Origin: Favolaschia claudopus
Lineage: Eukaryota; Basidiomycota; Agaricomycetes; Agaricales; Mycenaceae
Direction: 5' to 3'
DNA: 64,000 bases
Assembly (NCBI GenBank): GCA_037176885.1
Contig: JAWWNJ010000001.1
Coordinates: 3,224,001-3,288,000 of the forward strand
Under the pieces are notes generated by a model. The model saw only the letters and a list, made by a program, of their open reading frames with translations, was not told the origin of the DNA and made no database searches. The translations under genes were made by a program, and so were the position numbers. The stretch's first letter is position 1; every line of letters starts with the position of its first letter. Positions 23,445 to 38,750 of this stretch are shown here, one piece after another.

Positions 23445-26400
23445 ATGGCCAATGAAGACACCCATACTGCCAGTTTACCACAACTGAACCCCGGGAACGT
23501 CTCTCACGACGTCCCCGACAATGCAACAGACGCTTCCTCTACTTCTAGTCGGCCTGTTGTCCCCGACGCAGTCCCTGTTTCCATTCCTCTCGCAGAGCCG
23601 AATCCCGTGGCACCCATTCGCTCAACTTTGGTTCCACTGGGCTCACAAGCTCACTCTACCACTGCCGCCTCTCATCCTAAAAAATTCAGCGCCGTCAATA
23701 TCAACAAGAAGTTTCTTGAAAAAAATTCTACATCTTCATCCTCTCCCGCATCCGCGTCGGCAAATTCTGCGGCGTCCAAGGCGGGTGGTTCTGTTGGTGC
23801 GTTGAAACTATTTCAAATCATATATCTACTGTTCTAAGCTCTTTGTGTCTTTCCCTTTGGTTTTTTGAAGCGCGACCACAAACTCAGACTGCCACCTCCC
23901 ATTCGCGTCTCGTCACCACAAAGCTCACTGCCGCACCACAATCATTATCAGCCGGGTCCGGATGGTCTCGTCCCTCTTCTGCTACTCCGCCCGCAACAAA
24001 CGCGGCCAACGGGGTCACTGCTTCGTCAATGCCTGGTCCCGGCGAGCCACCGCCCTCAAGCACGGGTTCACAATTGCCACATCCGTCCTCCGTCATTCAG
24101 CCGCAATCGCGTCCGATGACTTCTCGTGGTGCAGGGTCGAGAGAGGGGTCGTATTCAGCAGGCGGAGGAGTGGGCAAACCCGTGTGGGGAAACGCGTCCA
24201 AGTCGAATCAGCGGTTGGATATGACTTCTCAAAGCGATTTTCCGACAGCGGCCGAAGGTGAGTTTTCTATGTTGGTTTGTCTCCGGTGGCTTGACAACAA
24301 ACGCGCTTTGTATAGTAGCTGCGGCACCACGTAAGTCAAAGCCGAGTCTCGCTGATCGGAACGACGCTGCCAGGCAGGCCACCGCTAAAGAGTTGGCGGC
24401 TGCAGCAGCAAACAAGCAAGCACGGATGGAGGAGGCGGATACATTCCGTGGCGTCCATTTAGATCCAAATGCTCATCATTGGGACGACGTGCGTGCTAAA
24501 TTGTTTTGAAATGCGACACCAATTGACTTGATTACTGTGCGCATAGATGGAGGAAGACGATGATAATTTTCTCGATGGTGTCTTGGATTTTGGCGATGGC
24601 CGGCAGTACAAGATTGAAACGGCTGATCTGCCTACGAATCTCTCCAGTACGAACTTCGCCGCTCCAGACAGTTCAAGCGCCTTGTCGTCTCGTTCTGCGT
24701 CCAGGCTGGATCGTGATGAAGCACAGCAGCTGAATGAACCTGTTAGTAAGGAGGAAAGATTTGCAGACGATTTCGACCGAAGTTGGCCGCGTTCGCGTGC
24801 ATCTCCCTCTCTTTCCATACGCGATCTCCCCGGTGCTCCTGCACTCAGCACACACTCTTCTTCAAGCAATGCTGCCCCTAGCCCCATCTCTCCTTCAATA
24901 TCCATGACCTCCGATACAGCTTCCCGCACGCTCCTCTTCAATGAACGCTCCAATAAACTCGAGCCATACAATCGCACGGCCGGAGGTTCAGGGGGCACGG
25001 GCATTCAAAGGCGTGGTAGTGATAATAGCTTTCCTGCTGCGGATCCGCGTAGTGGGCGCGATCATTTCGCGTCTGGGCAGCCACAACTGCTTCAGAATCG
25101 CGGCAGAGGGTTCAACAACATCGCGGAGCGCGGACCACCCCAATCACAAGGTCGCAGAGATGGCATTCCTGGATCTGGGCCACCACCACCGTTGCAGAGC
25201 TCGCGAGGGCCGCCGAATAACGCATGGACGCAGCGGAAGGAGTCGGAAGGAGCTGAATCGCAGGGCAAGCGATTATCTACGATGGGTCCGCCCCCAGTTC
25301 CTCCACAGACAGGACCGATCGGTGCTGGTGGGCGGCAGCGTCCGCCGCATATGCCTATGATGTCCAGCGAGGCAGATGGTTTACCTGTACGCCCGAATCG
25401 ACGACCTTCTAATTCGCGTGAATCGAGACCACTTCCCCCGGCCACTCCCCCAAACACCACGGCTCCAGAGCCTTCGCCACGTCGCGCGCCCTCACAGTCC
25501 CCCGCTCTATCCCATGCATCCGTCGTACCCGAGTCGCCTGTAGCTCCTGTAGTGCTGCCCCCACCGGTAGATATTGACGAGATGAGAAAGGATGTGATGC
25601 AAAGTGCGGCTGCGCGTGCAAAGGCGCGGCGGCAGCAGGAGGAAGAGGAACGCGAGAGGGAGAAGGAACGGGCTCGGCGGAAGGCCGCTGAAATCGAGGA
25701 AAAAATGGCTGCGGATGCTACTAGTGCCAAGCATGAAGAAGAGTTAGCAGCAGCAGCAGCGCGTGCTCAGGTGAGTTGTCCTGGCCTTCTATCCCTACAA
25801 GCATCAGTCCTGACCTTTCGCTAGCAGGATGCCCTGGATTTCATAGAGAGCGCTGTGAAGACCGTAGAAGTCAAGCAACCTTTTGCAAGTACATCCCAGC
25901 CTGCCGCAAGCACAACTATCCCTGTACAGCAGCCAATCAAGCCCCCATTACGGCGGCCTTCGATCATGGATTCGTCTTTGTCATCTCACGCTTCTGTTGA
26001 GTCTCGGCCTGGCCCTCCACTTCGAATATCGAGCTCTGGCTTCAGTGGCCCTCCCGTCCCTCCACCTCTAACGACCAGCGGCTCGTGGCGGACTAAACCC
26101 AGTCCCATATCAGCCACAGTACCTGCTACTTCCACCCCTCGAGGTATACAGGAGGAGCAACAACAACAGCTACATCAGCCACCCCGCCCACCCATTGCTA
26201 CGTTCGTGTCTCCACCATCAGCTTTGGACCAAGTTGAATCATTGGCGGAGAATGCCGAAGAGCGCGACGAGCTTGAGGTTGTCGACTACTCCGATCTAGG
26301 GAAGTTCATTGGAGTGGCAGACGGACAAGAGTCTACACCTACACCGCAACCGCCGCCTGCCAAGGATAAGCCATTCGCTGCTACATCTGCACCTGTTGTT

Positions 26401-28938
26401 CCAGTGCGGCCTTCTCGACCATCTGCTGCCGATTTCTTCGATGATCGGCCGCCTCGATCCCCGGAGGTCGAGAAAACCAACGTGTCAAGTTGGAGACGCC
26501 AGAGCATCCAGCAAGATTACGAACCTCTGTCACAAACCCAGGCAGAGAGTGGAAAAGAACGCGCACGGAATGATATGCCTCTGCACGCATCGAATGCAGT
26601 GCCAGCTACCCCCGCGAAAGACGCAGCTTCGGCGGCTCCAACGGTCTCGCCGGTTGTACCCCATGGTCTCTCCCCGCATTCCAATCGAACACCGCGAAGC
26701 CAGCCGTTTTACAAGGAAGCTACACTGTCTACTTTGGACGACGTCATGTCGCGAATCAAGGGTGCTATTGATGTGATGCAGAGCAGCGAGAGAGACCACC
26801 GTACATCTGAGGTCCCATCCACGTCCTCGCCACTGCGACCATTCCAGCCCTCACAGACAGTGAATGTTAGTACTGCCAAGGAGCGCTGGGTCCCTGCCTT
26901 CCGATCACGACCACCCTTTGAGGTTGAACCGCAAGAGGTCATCATCACCGGCTGCGAACCACCTCGGTCGCCGAAACCTGCGTGGAATACGTTTGCTGTG
27001 CGTTTGCCAAAAGTATCGCAACCACTAGAGCCTGTGAATCGTAAGCAAATGCTTCTCTGTGCTCGATCAGCCGTGGTCCGTTGGGATGTGCTTTCATTCG
27101 ATCCTCCGGTAGAGGGCATGAGTCGCAAGGAGTTTACGGTGAATGAGGTACTATTCCGGAAAACAGCGTTCAAGGGAAAGAGCAAGTACAAGGTCTTGAT
27201 ACCCGATCGATCTGCTGGGGCTCCCAGAGTGCATATACCGATGTCGCCACGGGCTGTCAACGGAGCCGTTCCATTCGGGCGACCGCCAGCGCCGGCAGAT
27301 TCTTTAACGTCGTGGAGACGACAAGCGCCGGCATATTCGGCGGAGTCAGAGGCGGGTCTTAGCACGATGAGTCGGTCACCCCCTCCTGAAGTGCCGTCGG
27401 ACCCCAACGTTGCGTCTATTCCCCGGCCGGACGCACTTCCATCGTCTAAGTCGGAGGACGTTTTTGGACCCGTGCGCCCACGGTCGCAGCCCAAAATGCC
27501 TGTTGGGTCAGCGGTTGGATTTTACCGAGACTCGAGAATTGACGTAGCTGAGCCAGACACAACGCCTGCCGTCAATTTCTTTGTCAACAGCGAATTGGAA
27601 AATCCAACAAGGTCAGGTGCTGAACATTCTAAAGCGAAGCCGAGTATCTTGGTGTCCTCACCCGCTGCATCGAGCGCTCTGGGACCTGGAGATCTGTTGA
27701 CCAGCAAACACTTTACGTCGATAGCGAGTGGACTGAAACCTTCCCCCACTTCCTCACCCGAAATTGGCATTCCGACTTTGATGGGCAACAATAAGACGGA
27801 AAGTAAGAGCTCCGACGATTCGGTGAGCTCAACTATCCCTTTGTTTGTCGCTGGTATTGATTCTCTGTCGAAGACTGACCGTACGCCTATTACCCCTCCG
27901 TCCCATCATACTGCTTCCTGGGCAAGATCATCATTGAACCTTTCCCTCAAAGACTCCCCATTGCGCGGTCCTGACCCAGAGCACCTGAAGGCTGTATGGT
28001 CGCAAACGTCGAACAATGGCGGTTTGCATGCTGTGAATTCGCTCGAGGGAATTGCGGATGATTTGACTGCAATACCGTTCACCTTGCAGGATGTCAAATC
28101 GGAAGATGGTGGAACCCCACCGCCCCCCACCACCGCCCCTTCTCGCATGTCTCTCACCGATGTGACTCGCGCTTTCCAACAGGTTCCCTCTTCTTCGAGT
28201 TCGTCTCTCCGGCCCACTATCTCGCCTCCGTCAACGACTGCTCCCGTCGCTCGACCTACTCCTGCTCCCGCAGCAGCAGCTGCTGCGTATTCATATTCGC
28301 TACCACCGCCCCCGAGCCAGATGATGAGACCAAACTATGCACAGTACTCCCCCATGATGAGCTCCCCGACAACACCGATGATGTATCCCATGGCTCCGAG
28401 CCCTGTACCCGCTCGTATGTCTGTCAATGGTATGGCGGTCAATGGACATCCGACTCTATATGGCCAACCCGTGTGGATGGCACCACCTCAAAATCCCATG
28501 AACGGGGCGATGATGCGTCCTGTGGCCTCGCCGTATCCCCAAATGATGACTTACCCTGCGCCAGCGAGCTCGCAGATGTATGCACCACAGCAGCCTCAAC
28601 CAATGCAAAACCCCTCGCAAGCCAACCCCAACGCACCTCGCGGGCGGGGCATGCCAATGATGAGTCCTGCATTACAGCACCAAAATGCGATGTATCCAGG
28701 CAGCCCCATCCTAATGCATTCGCCCGCCATGCCTGTCGGCTACATGAACCTGCAGCCGCCGCCAGGGGCTCGAGGGCAGACAGGGAACCATAACGGACAT
28801 CCACAGATGCCGCCTCAGCAACAACACCAACCCCAGCAACAACCGATTCCTCAGCATCAGCCCAACGGACATCCAATGCAGCATACGACAGGCTACAACC
28901 CTGTTCCTTCCGCATCTTTCATGCGTCCGACTTGGTAG
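23445..28938 (+). CDS. Large disordered protein, BAT2/PRRC2-like
   Basis: Function unknown; PRRC2 proteins are linked to translation initiation and stress granules in animals. The start is ATG at 23445 (MANEDTHTAS). My exons break at about 23800, 24257, 24488 and 25770, with small GT-AG introns, and the last exon is more than 3 kb. The N-terminus carries KKFSAVNINKKFLEKNS and, after intron 1, SRLVTTKLT...GWSRPSS and KPVWG, resembling the BAT2 N-terminal pattern. A charged coiled coil (EEREREKERARRKAAEIEEK, 25620-25700) follows. A conserved-looking central block is near 26880-27210 (ERWVPAFRSRPPFEVEPQEV, WNTFAVRLPK, KEFTVNEVLFRKTAFKGKSKYKVLIPD). The C-terminus is Met/Pro/Gln/Asn-rich, prion-like, ending PSASFMRPTW. 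The length is about 1,700 residues. Confidence 0.75.
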
Positions 28939-29140
28939 CTTCCATTGCTTTGTTTATAATGTTTCAGAACTTCCCCTGTAGTTAGTGTACATAGGTCCAT
29001 AGTGTTTCCTTTCAACAAATTTATTACCTTCTGCTCTGCTTCAGCTTTCACTCTATCGCATGACAATTGAGAAAGCTTTCCGAGTTCCAAAGAATTACAG
29101 ACAGATATATTACTTAAATAGGCATTCTAAAGAGCTCAAT

Positions 29141-30792
29141 CTAAGCAGCAAGTTCAACGGCACGCTGGGCGGCCTCGTCTAAACTGTCGAAAGCGATGAT
29201 CTTGAGGCCGGATTCCTTGATCATCCTACGAGAAAATCAGACGATTCCGTTGGGTTATTGTAATTTGCTCACTGTTTGGCTTCCTGCTCTTTGGTTCCCT
29301 TGAGACGAACAACCAAGGGAATGCTCAACGATAATTCTTTCGTTGCTTTGATGACACCTTCCGCGATGTAGTCGCAACGCATGATGCCGCCGAAGATATT
29401 GATGAAGATGCTTTTGACTTTGGGGTCGGCCAGCAAGATCTCGAAGGCCTTTTTCACGGTTTCGGGGGTCGCACCTCTGCGAGAAATTGTTAGAATGTTT
29501 TGGAAGGATGGTCGAGGAACAACTGACCCTCCGACGTCAAGGAAATTGGCGGGATTGCCGCCGTGAAGAGCGAGGACGTCCATCGTCGCCATAGCCAGAC
29601 CAGCACCATTGACCAGGCAGCCGACACTTCCATCAAGCTTGATAAAGTTGAGGTTGGCCTTTTGCGCCTCTACCTCGGAAGGTTCTTCTTGGGAGATATC
29701 GCGCAAGGCAAAGACATCTTGTTGACGGAACTCCGCATTGTCATCGAACCCGAACTTGGCATCCATGCTGCATGGGAAAAATTTCAAGATCACAGTTAGA
29801 CATGGAAAAAAATCATAATTACCAGAGAACTGCACCGTCCTCGGTTTCTGCCATGGGATTGATTTCGATTTGGGTAGCGTCTTTCTCTTTGAAAATTTTG
29901 ATGAGGTTAACGAAGATGTCTGCGGCTTGCCCTTGCGCGTCTTCCTTGAACCCCAGCTTCTTGGCGACATTCAAGGCCTCGTCTTTTGAGAGGCCGTTCT
30001 CGAAGCTGACGGGGGTGGTAATAATAGCATTGGGATCCTTGGCGGCGACTTCCTCGATGTTCATGCCTCCCTGAGCCGATGCGACGAGAACAACACCCTG
30101 GGATGATCGGTCGTTAAGAACGGCGACGTAGTATTCGTGCGTTGGATTGCGGCGCTCCGCCAACATAACCTAATCAACGAGGCGTTAGTGCGGAAATTGA
30201 GCAATTAAGCAGAAAAATAATACAGCGTTGCAAATCCTGCCCGCCTCCCCGGTCTGTTTTGTGATGAGCTTGGCACCGATCATCTTGGACGCGTATTCCT
30301 GGGCCTGTTCAGGGCTGAGGCGAAGGTTAACGCGGAACTTAGAGACGCGTCGTAATTTACCTATTAACCATGTGCACGCCGCCTTGAAAGCCGCTGTCGA
30401 ACTTGCCCTTTCCGCGTCCACCAGCAAGGACCTGCGCTTTGATAACCAGCCGGTCATGGCCTTGCTTGGAAGTGAGCCGGACGCCCAACGTCACGCATCA
30501 ATACGACGGACCAAAACTCTTTGCTACATCGAAAGCTTCCTCGGGACTTTTTGCAGCGACACTCTTGGGTGTAGGGATACCATACTATTTGAATTCAATA
30601 CAGTGCGCAATAGACCGAGCAGCAGGTCGACATACAGAGTTGAGCAGAGTTACAGACTGATATTCGTGAATTGAAAGTAAGCGCCTCTGACCTGCAGACG
30701 CAGCCTAGAGAGTTGTATCAGTACGATATAATATGAAACGGAAGCAAGACTACGCGGGCCAAAGAACGAGCTTTCCGGAGAGATGAAAGCAT
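29141..30792 (-). CDS. Succinyl-CoA ligase beta subunit, mitochondrial
   Basis: The beta subunit binds nucleotide and succinate and makes the CoA-releasing, substrate-level phosphorylation step of the TCA cycle in the mitochondrial matrix. The start is ATG at 30792 in a 39-nt first exon ([13 protein letters not shown]), which continues after a GT-AG intron as [21 protein letters not shown], a clear presequence leading into the ATP-grasp domain. Further blocks are [134 protein letters not shown] and [18 protein letters not shown]. The stop is at 29141-29143. No defect is seen. Confidence 0.94.
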
Positions 30793-31201
30793 TGAAAGTG
30801 CAGAGGTAAGGAATTGTCACACACTGTCACACGAGGCTATAAAGGGATGATGGCAGAAAATTTCTCAGCCATTACCAGAACGACGACGACGGGAGCGAGT
30901 ACTTTGGCGTTTTCTCCCTGTCTCCCACTCGCTTGACGAGATCCCTGGCAGACCGACTAGTACTCCCCTTGAGTTCGGTTGACTTAGCATTTTCATCTGT
31001 GGGTCTATCGAAATTAGGTTGGCAGTCACATTATTTTCTAGACCTCTTTCTGTACTCTACGTCCACCACTGTATTCCTCGGATTTTCAATTGATTGGCAC
31101 CATCATGCCTTCGACATCGAGGCAAGACTGAAGCCTCACGTTTACCGCGTTCCGCTCATATATATATCCCCGACAACTCGCCTCCTTGCAGACGTCCCGA
31201 C
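30793..31201. promoter_or_regulatory. Divergent upstream region, succinyl-CoA ligase / DinB-like gene
   Basis: A 409-bp region between two divergent starts. It holds a TATA-like string (TTTATA, minus strand, near 30838-30843) about 50 bp upstream of the ligase start and two close copies of TGTCACAC (30815-30832). Whether either works is inference. Confidence 0.3.
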
Positions 31202-32065
31202 ATGCAGACAGAAAGCTTCACTGAACACTCCTCCGTCCGTGTAGAGGAAACTACCCTCACTCAACTCCTCCAGGTCTCTCGGATTGTCCTCCAACAAGGT
31301 CAGCGCGCTGGGTAGGGCGTACGGCCACGGGAAATAATCTATCTCGTCAGGAGTCGAGCTTTTGGACAACTACATCACGTCGAACGACCAACTCGTCGTC
31401 CATTCGCAACACCTGCCCGGGTCAACCATTGGTGCTTACATCCGCGTTCCATTCACTCGGCTGCAACCGGGTTGAACACATTCACGTCCTAGGGAAACAT
31501 CTGCGCCATTCTAGAGATCACTTTGAACTCTTGCTTGAGTGCATCAAGCGGCCTCCACCCTATGTCCTCTCGTATGATGTAAGGATACGCAACACTCCAA
31601 TGGAAACAGACCGCGATGCCGCGAGAGCCGCTCTGTTGGATACCATAAAACAGCTCGAGGTCGTCGTCCCGACAGCAGACGCGAATGCGCCCATTACGCT
31701 GCAAGCAGTGACTCCATTCCTGCATGAATTCCAGACGAGTTTCGGGCGTGAGGTTTGTTGAGCAGCCATCCTGATGCTACGCGTTTCATGGATTCATTCA
31801 TCAGCTATGGTTTGCCGGCCTGCATTGTGTGCATCATTGGTCCATGGTCCGCGTCATCGCTGGAGAACTCGTCAGACTTATCCTTGTTCTCTGCCCGTTG
31901 AATCTAACCGCCGCTCTATAGAACATCAAACTGACGGACGATTTTGGGTTCGCTCCCTCCACATTGGTGTACCAAGGTAAATGTTTCTTCAATGCAGGGA
32001 ATTCTGAGCTAGATTAATGTGGGCTAGGTCGAGACGAGGCGCCTTTGGGAAAGGCAAAATTCTAG
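31202..32065 (+). CDS. DinB-like four-helix metal-binding-fold protein
   Basis: DinB/YfiT-type proteins are four-helix bundles, often with a three-His metal site and thiol-dependent transferase activity in bacteria. The function in fungi is unknown. The start is ATG at 31202. The coding exons join as MQTESFTEH..., LQVSRIVLQQGVELLDNYI, SNDQLVVHSQHLPGSTIGKHLRHSRDHFELLLECI, PPPYVLSYDVRIRNTPMETDR, LQAVTPFLHEFQTSFGREL, WFAGLHCVHHWSMVRVIAGEL, and a last exon ending QGRDEAPLGKAKF. All five junctions are GT-AG and in frame. The candidate metal ligands are the His residues in GKHLRHSRDHF and LHCVHHW. Length is close to 190-200 residues. The stop is at 32063-32065. Confidence 0.75.
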
Positions 32066-32325
32066 ACCAGCTATTTGTGGGTGCTCTGTAGTCAGGTTGA
32101 TATGTAGTCTTGGGCTGGGCTGTTGGAATATACATCAGAATTTCGAATGGCTAGCAGCTTGCGGTATTCTGCTACGGTTGAACGTTGAGATGCTGTCTGC
32201 TCGTCCTGTTTTGGGTCCATAGACGCAATGTAAGTGGCTGTGTTCGCACTTGCACACGAGCGTCAACAAACTTCATCTTCAACGAACACCAGCTAAATTA
32301 TTCGCACATCGACGCGATAAACAAG

Positions 32326-34652
32326 ATGATGGTCCCTCTCGAAGGAGAGACTAGTAAGAAGAGAGTCGTAAGTTATTAATTTTTACTCTGCTCTCTTGTT
32401 CATACAGACATTCGTTTCCTTACACCCCTTCTCAAGTGCTATTTTTTCGATTCTGACATTGGTGGATTTCACTATGGGCCCGGCCATCCGTGAGCCCTTC
32501 GCTCTGTATGGCGATCTCTCTGTGACTCTCATTTTTATGGGCGCTAGAATGAAACCGACCCGTATACGGATGTGCCATTCCCTTGTGATGAACTACGGTC
32601 TGTATAAAAAGATGGAAATATTTGTAAGTCTCTGGTTTCACTGCCATGCATAGATGTATCGCCGAATTGGTTTCTCGGGACCTCAGCGCGCGAAACCTGC
32701 CACCAAGCGCGAAATGACCCAGTTTCACTCGGATGAATACGTAGAGTTCTTAAATCGCATAAACCCCAGCAACATGAACTCGTACATCAAGGAGCAACAC
32801 AAATGCGAGTAGTCTCAATTTTCGCTGCTTTTCCAACGAAATTGATTTCTCTCAATTCTAGACAATGTCGGCGACGATTGCCCTGTATTCGATGGTCTAT
32901 TTGACTATTGCTCGATATCTGCCGGAGGATCTATGGGTTTGCCACTTTGACGGCCTCTGGACCAGTGTTCTGATTTTTTTTTGCACCGTTCATAGAAGGA
33001 GCTGCCAGACTGAGTCGCGACAAGTGCGATATTGCAGTAAACTGGGCCGGTGGCCTTCATCACGCCAAGAAGAGCGAGGCCAGTGGGTTTTGCTACGTGA
33101 ACGGTCTGATTCCCTTGTCTTGCGGCTACTCAATTGCTAAAACCGATTTCTGCTTTAGACATCGTTCTCGGCATACTCGAGCTTCTTCGGTACTTGCTTC
33201 TGTACTCTTCTGAAATCTTCGATTGATTTTTTTCTCCGCCAGATATCACAATCGTGTGCTATACATCGACATTGACGTCCACCACGGCGATGGCGTCGAA
33301 GAGGCATTCTATACCACGGACCGAGTAATGACAGTGAGCTTTCACAAGTACGGCGAGTATTTTCCAGGAACGGGCGAACTGCGGGTAGAGTTGTTTCTAT
33401 CTTTTCTCTTGCTTGCCACCGTTTCTCAAACCCGCCGAAGGACGTCGGAGTCATGAAAGGCAAATATTACTCATTGAACTTCCCTCTGCGCGACGGAATA
33501 TCGGACGAAAACTACAAATCCGTGTTTGAGCCCGTAAGTTGTGGCACATGCACTACGCTGTAATATTCTCACGAGTTTGAAATAGGTCATTCAGCAAGTC
33601 ATGGATTCGTATGATCCCGCTGCTATTGTGTTACAATGTGGCACAGATTCGCTATCTGGCGACAAACTAGGCTGTCTAAATCTGTCGATGCGTGGTACGA
33701 AGAGAATCCGCCGCCTTTATGGGACTTTTTCAGCTCATCATTCTCGCCAGGACATGCTAACTGCGTCAAGTTTGTCAAGTCGTTTAATCGCCCATTACTC
33801 CTACTAGGTGGCGGCGGATACACCATGCGGAATGTCAGCCGTGCATGGGCGTACGAAACCGGCCTTGCAGCCGGAGTCGAGTTGGGTCCTGGTATGCTCG
33901 AGTTGTACAGTCATCCCCTCCCGTTTCTCTGACGAATCATTCTAGAAATTCCCGTGAACGAATATTACGAGTATTTTGGACCCGATTATGAGCTCGACGT
34001 AAAGTCGTCAAATACGGACGACATGAACACTCCAGCCTATCTAGATCGCGTCAAGCGAATTGTCATGGAAAATCTCCGACACACTGGTGGCCCACCCAGT
34101 GTACAAATGACTGGTGAGTGCTCTGCTCCGTCTGTCCCTGTCTTTTCAACCTGGCGTGTCTCTGTAGACATTCCTACCATGCCTATCGACATGGCTTTGG
34201 ATGATGCTAGCGAAGAGGCAGATTTGATTCCTCCAGACACGAGGCGGCACCGTAGGCTACTGGACTCTAGGCGCCAAGCTGACGGTGAACTGTCGGACTC
34301 GGACGACGAGGGCGAGGGTGGGCGGACAAATCACGCTTTGCATCGCGATCCCGACAGCACGAGTAGGTCCAGTGGGAACGAAGCAGCTGCTGGACGTAAA
34401 TTCGGTATCATGGCCTCTGCGTCAACCGCGTTTCCTGCTGGGCCCAGCGGACACAGCACAGCGGTGCGAATTTTGTCCACAGGGACGGCAACGGCTACGA
34501 TGGACGTCGATGAAGCTGTTAGCACTGAGACGCCACCTTCGACAAGCAACGAAAATGGGAGTACAAATGGCGGAGAGGCTGAGAAGGTCAATGGCAATGG
34601 CACGGTTGACGAAATGGCTGTAGATGAGCCTCCCGTGGATGCTAACCCTTGA
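32326..34652 (+). CDS. RPD3: Class I histone deacetylase, Rpd3 type
   Basis: Zinc-dependent deacetylase of histone tails; catalytic subunit of Rpd3/Sin3 complexes in the nucleus. The start is ATG at 32326 or 32329. The catalytic domain is assembled from about eleven exons with the blocks [148 protein letters not shown] and [17 protein letters not shown]. The active-site His pair, the zinc ligands (Asp/His/Asp) and the catalytic Tyr are present. The C-terminal tail is acidic and Ser/Thr-rich ([11 protein letters not shown]), ending [10 protein letters not shown]. The intron at 32805-32861 begins with GC (GCGAGT), giving KY|NVGDD. Confidence 0.95.
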
Positions 34653-34798
34653 TGTATTTTTTTGTGTTCGATTTTGTGTACTGTATTTACTCCGGTGTTG
34701 CTTTCCATCTGCTTTCGGTCACTTCCTTTGCATGTGATAATTCAGGTCCGCGCCGCTTGATCGGAATCCCCGCTCTCTATCTTTTGCGACGACCAGCC

Positions 34799-35581
34799 AT
34801 GTCGACAATTGAGGCCATTATCTCGAATCCAGCGTACCAACCTTTCCTCGCAATCCTCAAAGTGTGCTTTTCGTGTACACCATTTCCTCGACTAATTATT
34901 CGAAGGGTGCGCGCAATGGATTCGTGTACGGGGTGAAGGTCCGGTTCCCCCATGCCCTCGTAATGTCGATTCTCTTCGGGCGTGGCGAGTGAGTCTCGAT
35001 AATGCCAGTGGTCGGTCTAGTTCCCTGATCAAAAATCAGCTGGAAGACCCGCGCCCGCGTCATATTCCGCGCGACGAAGCAACACGCATTCAATCTCGCA
35101 AAATTTGTAACGCTATACAAGACCTTCATGTTGATCCAGCAAAGAGCGAACGGAGGCAAACCGCGCAGCTCAGATACGTTCCTCGCTGGTCTGCTTGGTG
35201 GATACATCGTTTTCGGCGAGCGGACAGCGGTCAATGAACAAGTAATGTGGAATCCGAGCTCTGCCGACCTGACACTAATTATGCGTGGTTTCCATTTAGA
35301 TCGTTCTCTACGTCGTTTCCCGCGTTGTCTCCTCCTTCATCCCGCGCGCTGGGTCGCCATACTCATCATCATCCCCCCCTGCGCCCGGAACAGTCAAACC
35401 CATGCCTCCGGACTCTCGCTATTTCACTGTCTTCGCCGCGCTGGCGTGGGGTGCGGTAATGTGGCTATTCGAGCATCGCGGCGAAACGATACAGCCGGGA
35501 ATGTTCAACTCGATGGTCTATCTGTATAGAGATTCGGAGAGGTGGAAGGACCTCAAGACTCTGCTTTGGCATAACACTTGA
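34799..35581 (+). CDS. Peroxisomal membrane protein PMP24 / PXMP4 (Tim17 fold)
   Basis: An integral peroxisomal membrane protein of the Tim17/Tim22/Tim23/PMP24 superfamily; its transport role is unsettled. The start is ATG at 34799 (MSTIEAIISNPAYQPFLAILKG). Blocks after the first splice are GARNGFVYGVKVRFPHALVMSILFGRG, WKTRARVIFRATKQHAFNLAKFVTLYKTFML, the cytosolic loop QQRANGGKPRSSDTFLAGLLGGYIVFGER, then IVLYVVSRVVSSFIP. The C-terminal half has RYFTVFAALAWGAVMWLFEHRGETIQPGMFNSMVYLYRDSE. Several hydrophobic segments fit the fold. All introns are short. The stop is at 35579-35581, just before the convergent end of the ecdysoneless gene (35690). Confidence 0.92.
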
Positions 35582-35689
35582 TCTTGCTGCCTCGCATGAT
35601 TATACCCAGACGGGATACACGGAGTTGGTAATTAGATTCACAGCTAATTTACTGTTGCAATAGTACCAGACGACACTGAAGGAATGGGC

Positions 35690-38706
<3,017 letters not shown>

Positions 38707-38750
38707 CACTGAGTTAGTGGCGGTGCTTTCCCTTCCTTTCTTGGACGCCC
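38707..38750. promoter_or_regulatory. 44-bp bidirectional start region, ECD / VMA7
   Basis: Only 44 bp separate the divergent start codons of the ecdysoneless gene (ATG 38706, minus) and V-ATPase subunit F (ATG 38751, plus). Core promoter elements or the 5' UTRs must overlap. It contains pyrimidine-rich stretches (CTTTCCCTTCCTTTCTTGG). Confidence 0.7.

Noticed and set aside
24258..24509. ORF starting inside the intron of the BAT2/PRRC2-like gene
   Set aside because: Its first part is an intron (GTGAGT to TATAG). The downstream part is an exon of the large gene in the same frame.
25092..25730. 212-codon minus-strand frame
   Set aside because: It lies wholly opposite the disordered BAT2/PRRC2-like protein. 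GC-rich low-complexity sequence leaves antisense frames open by chance. The frame at 26709-27494 is rejected for the same reason.
32644..32681. An 11-residue insertion ([11 protein letters not shown]) in the HDAC between MEIF and RAKPATK
   Set aside because: An AG after CCTC at 32681 gives the canonical junction MEIF|RAKPATK, so the segment is intronic.
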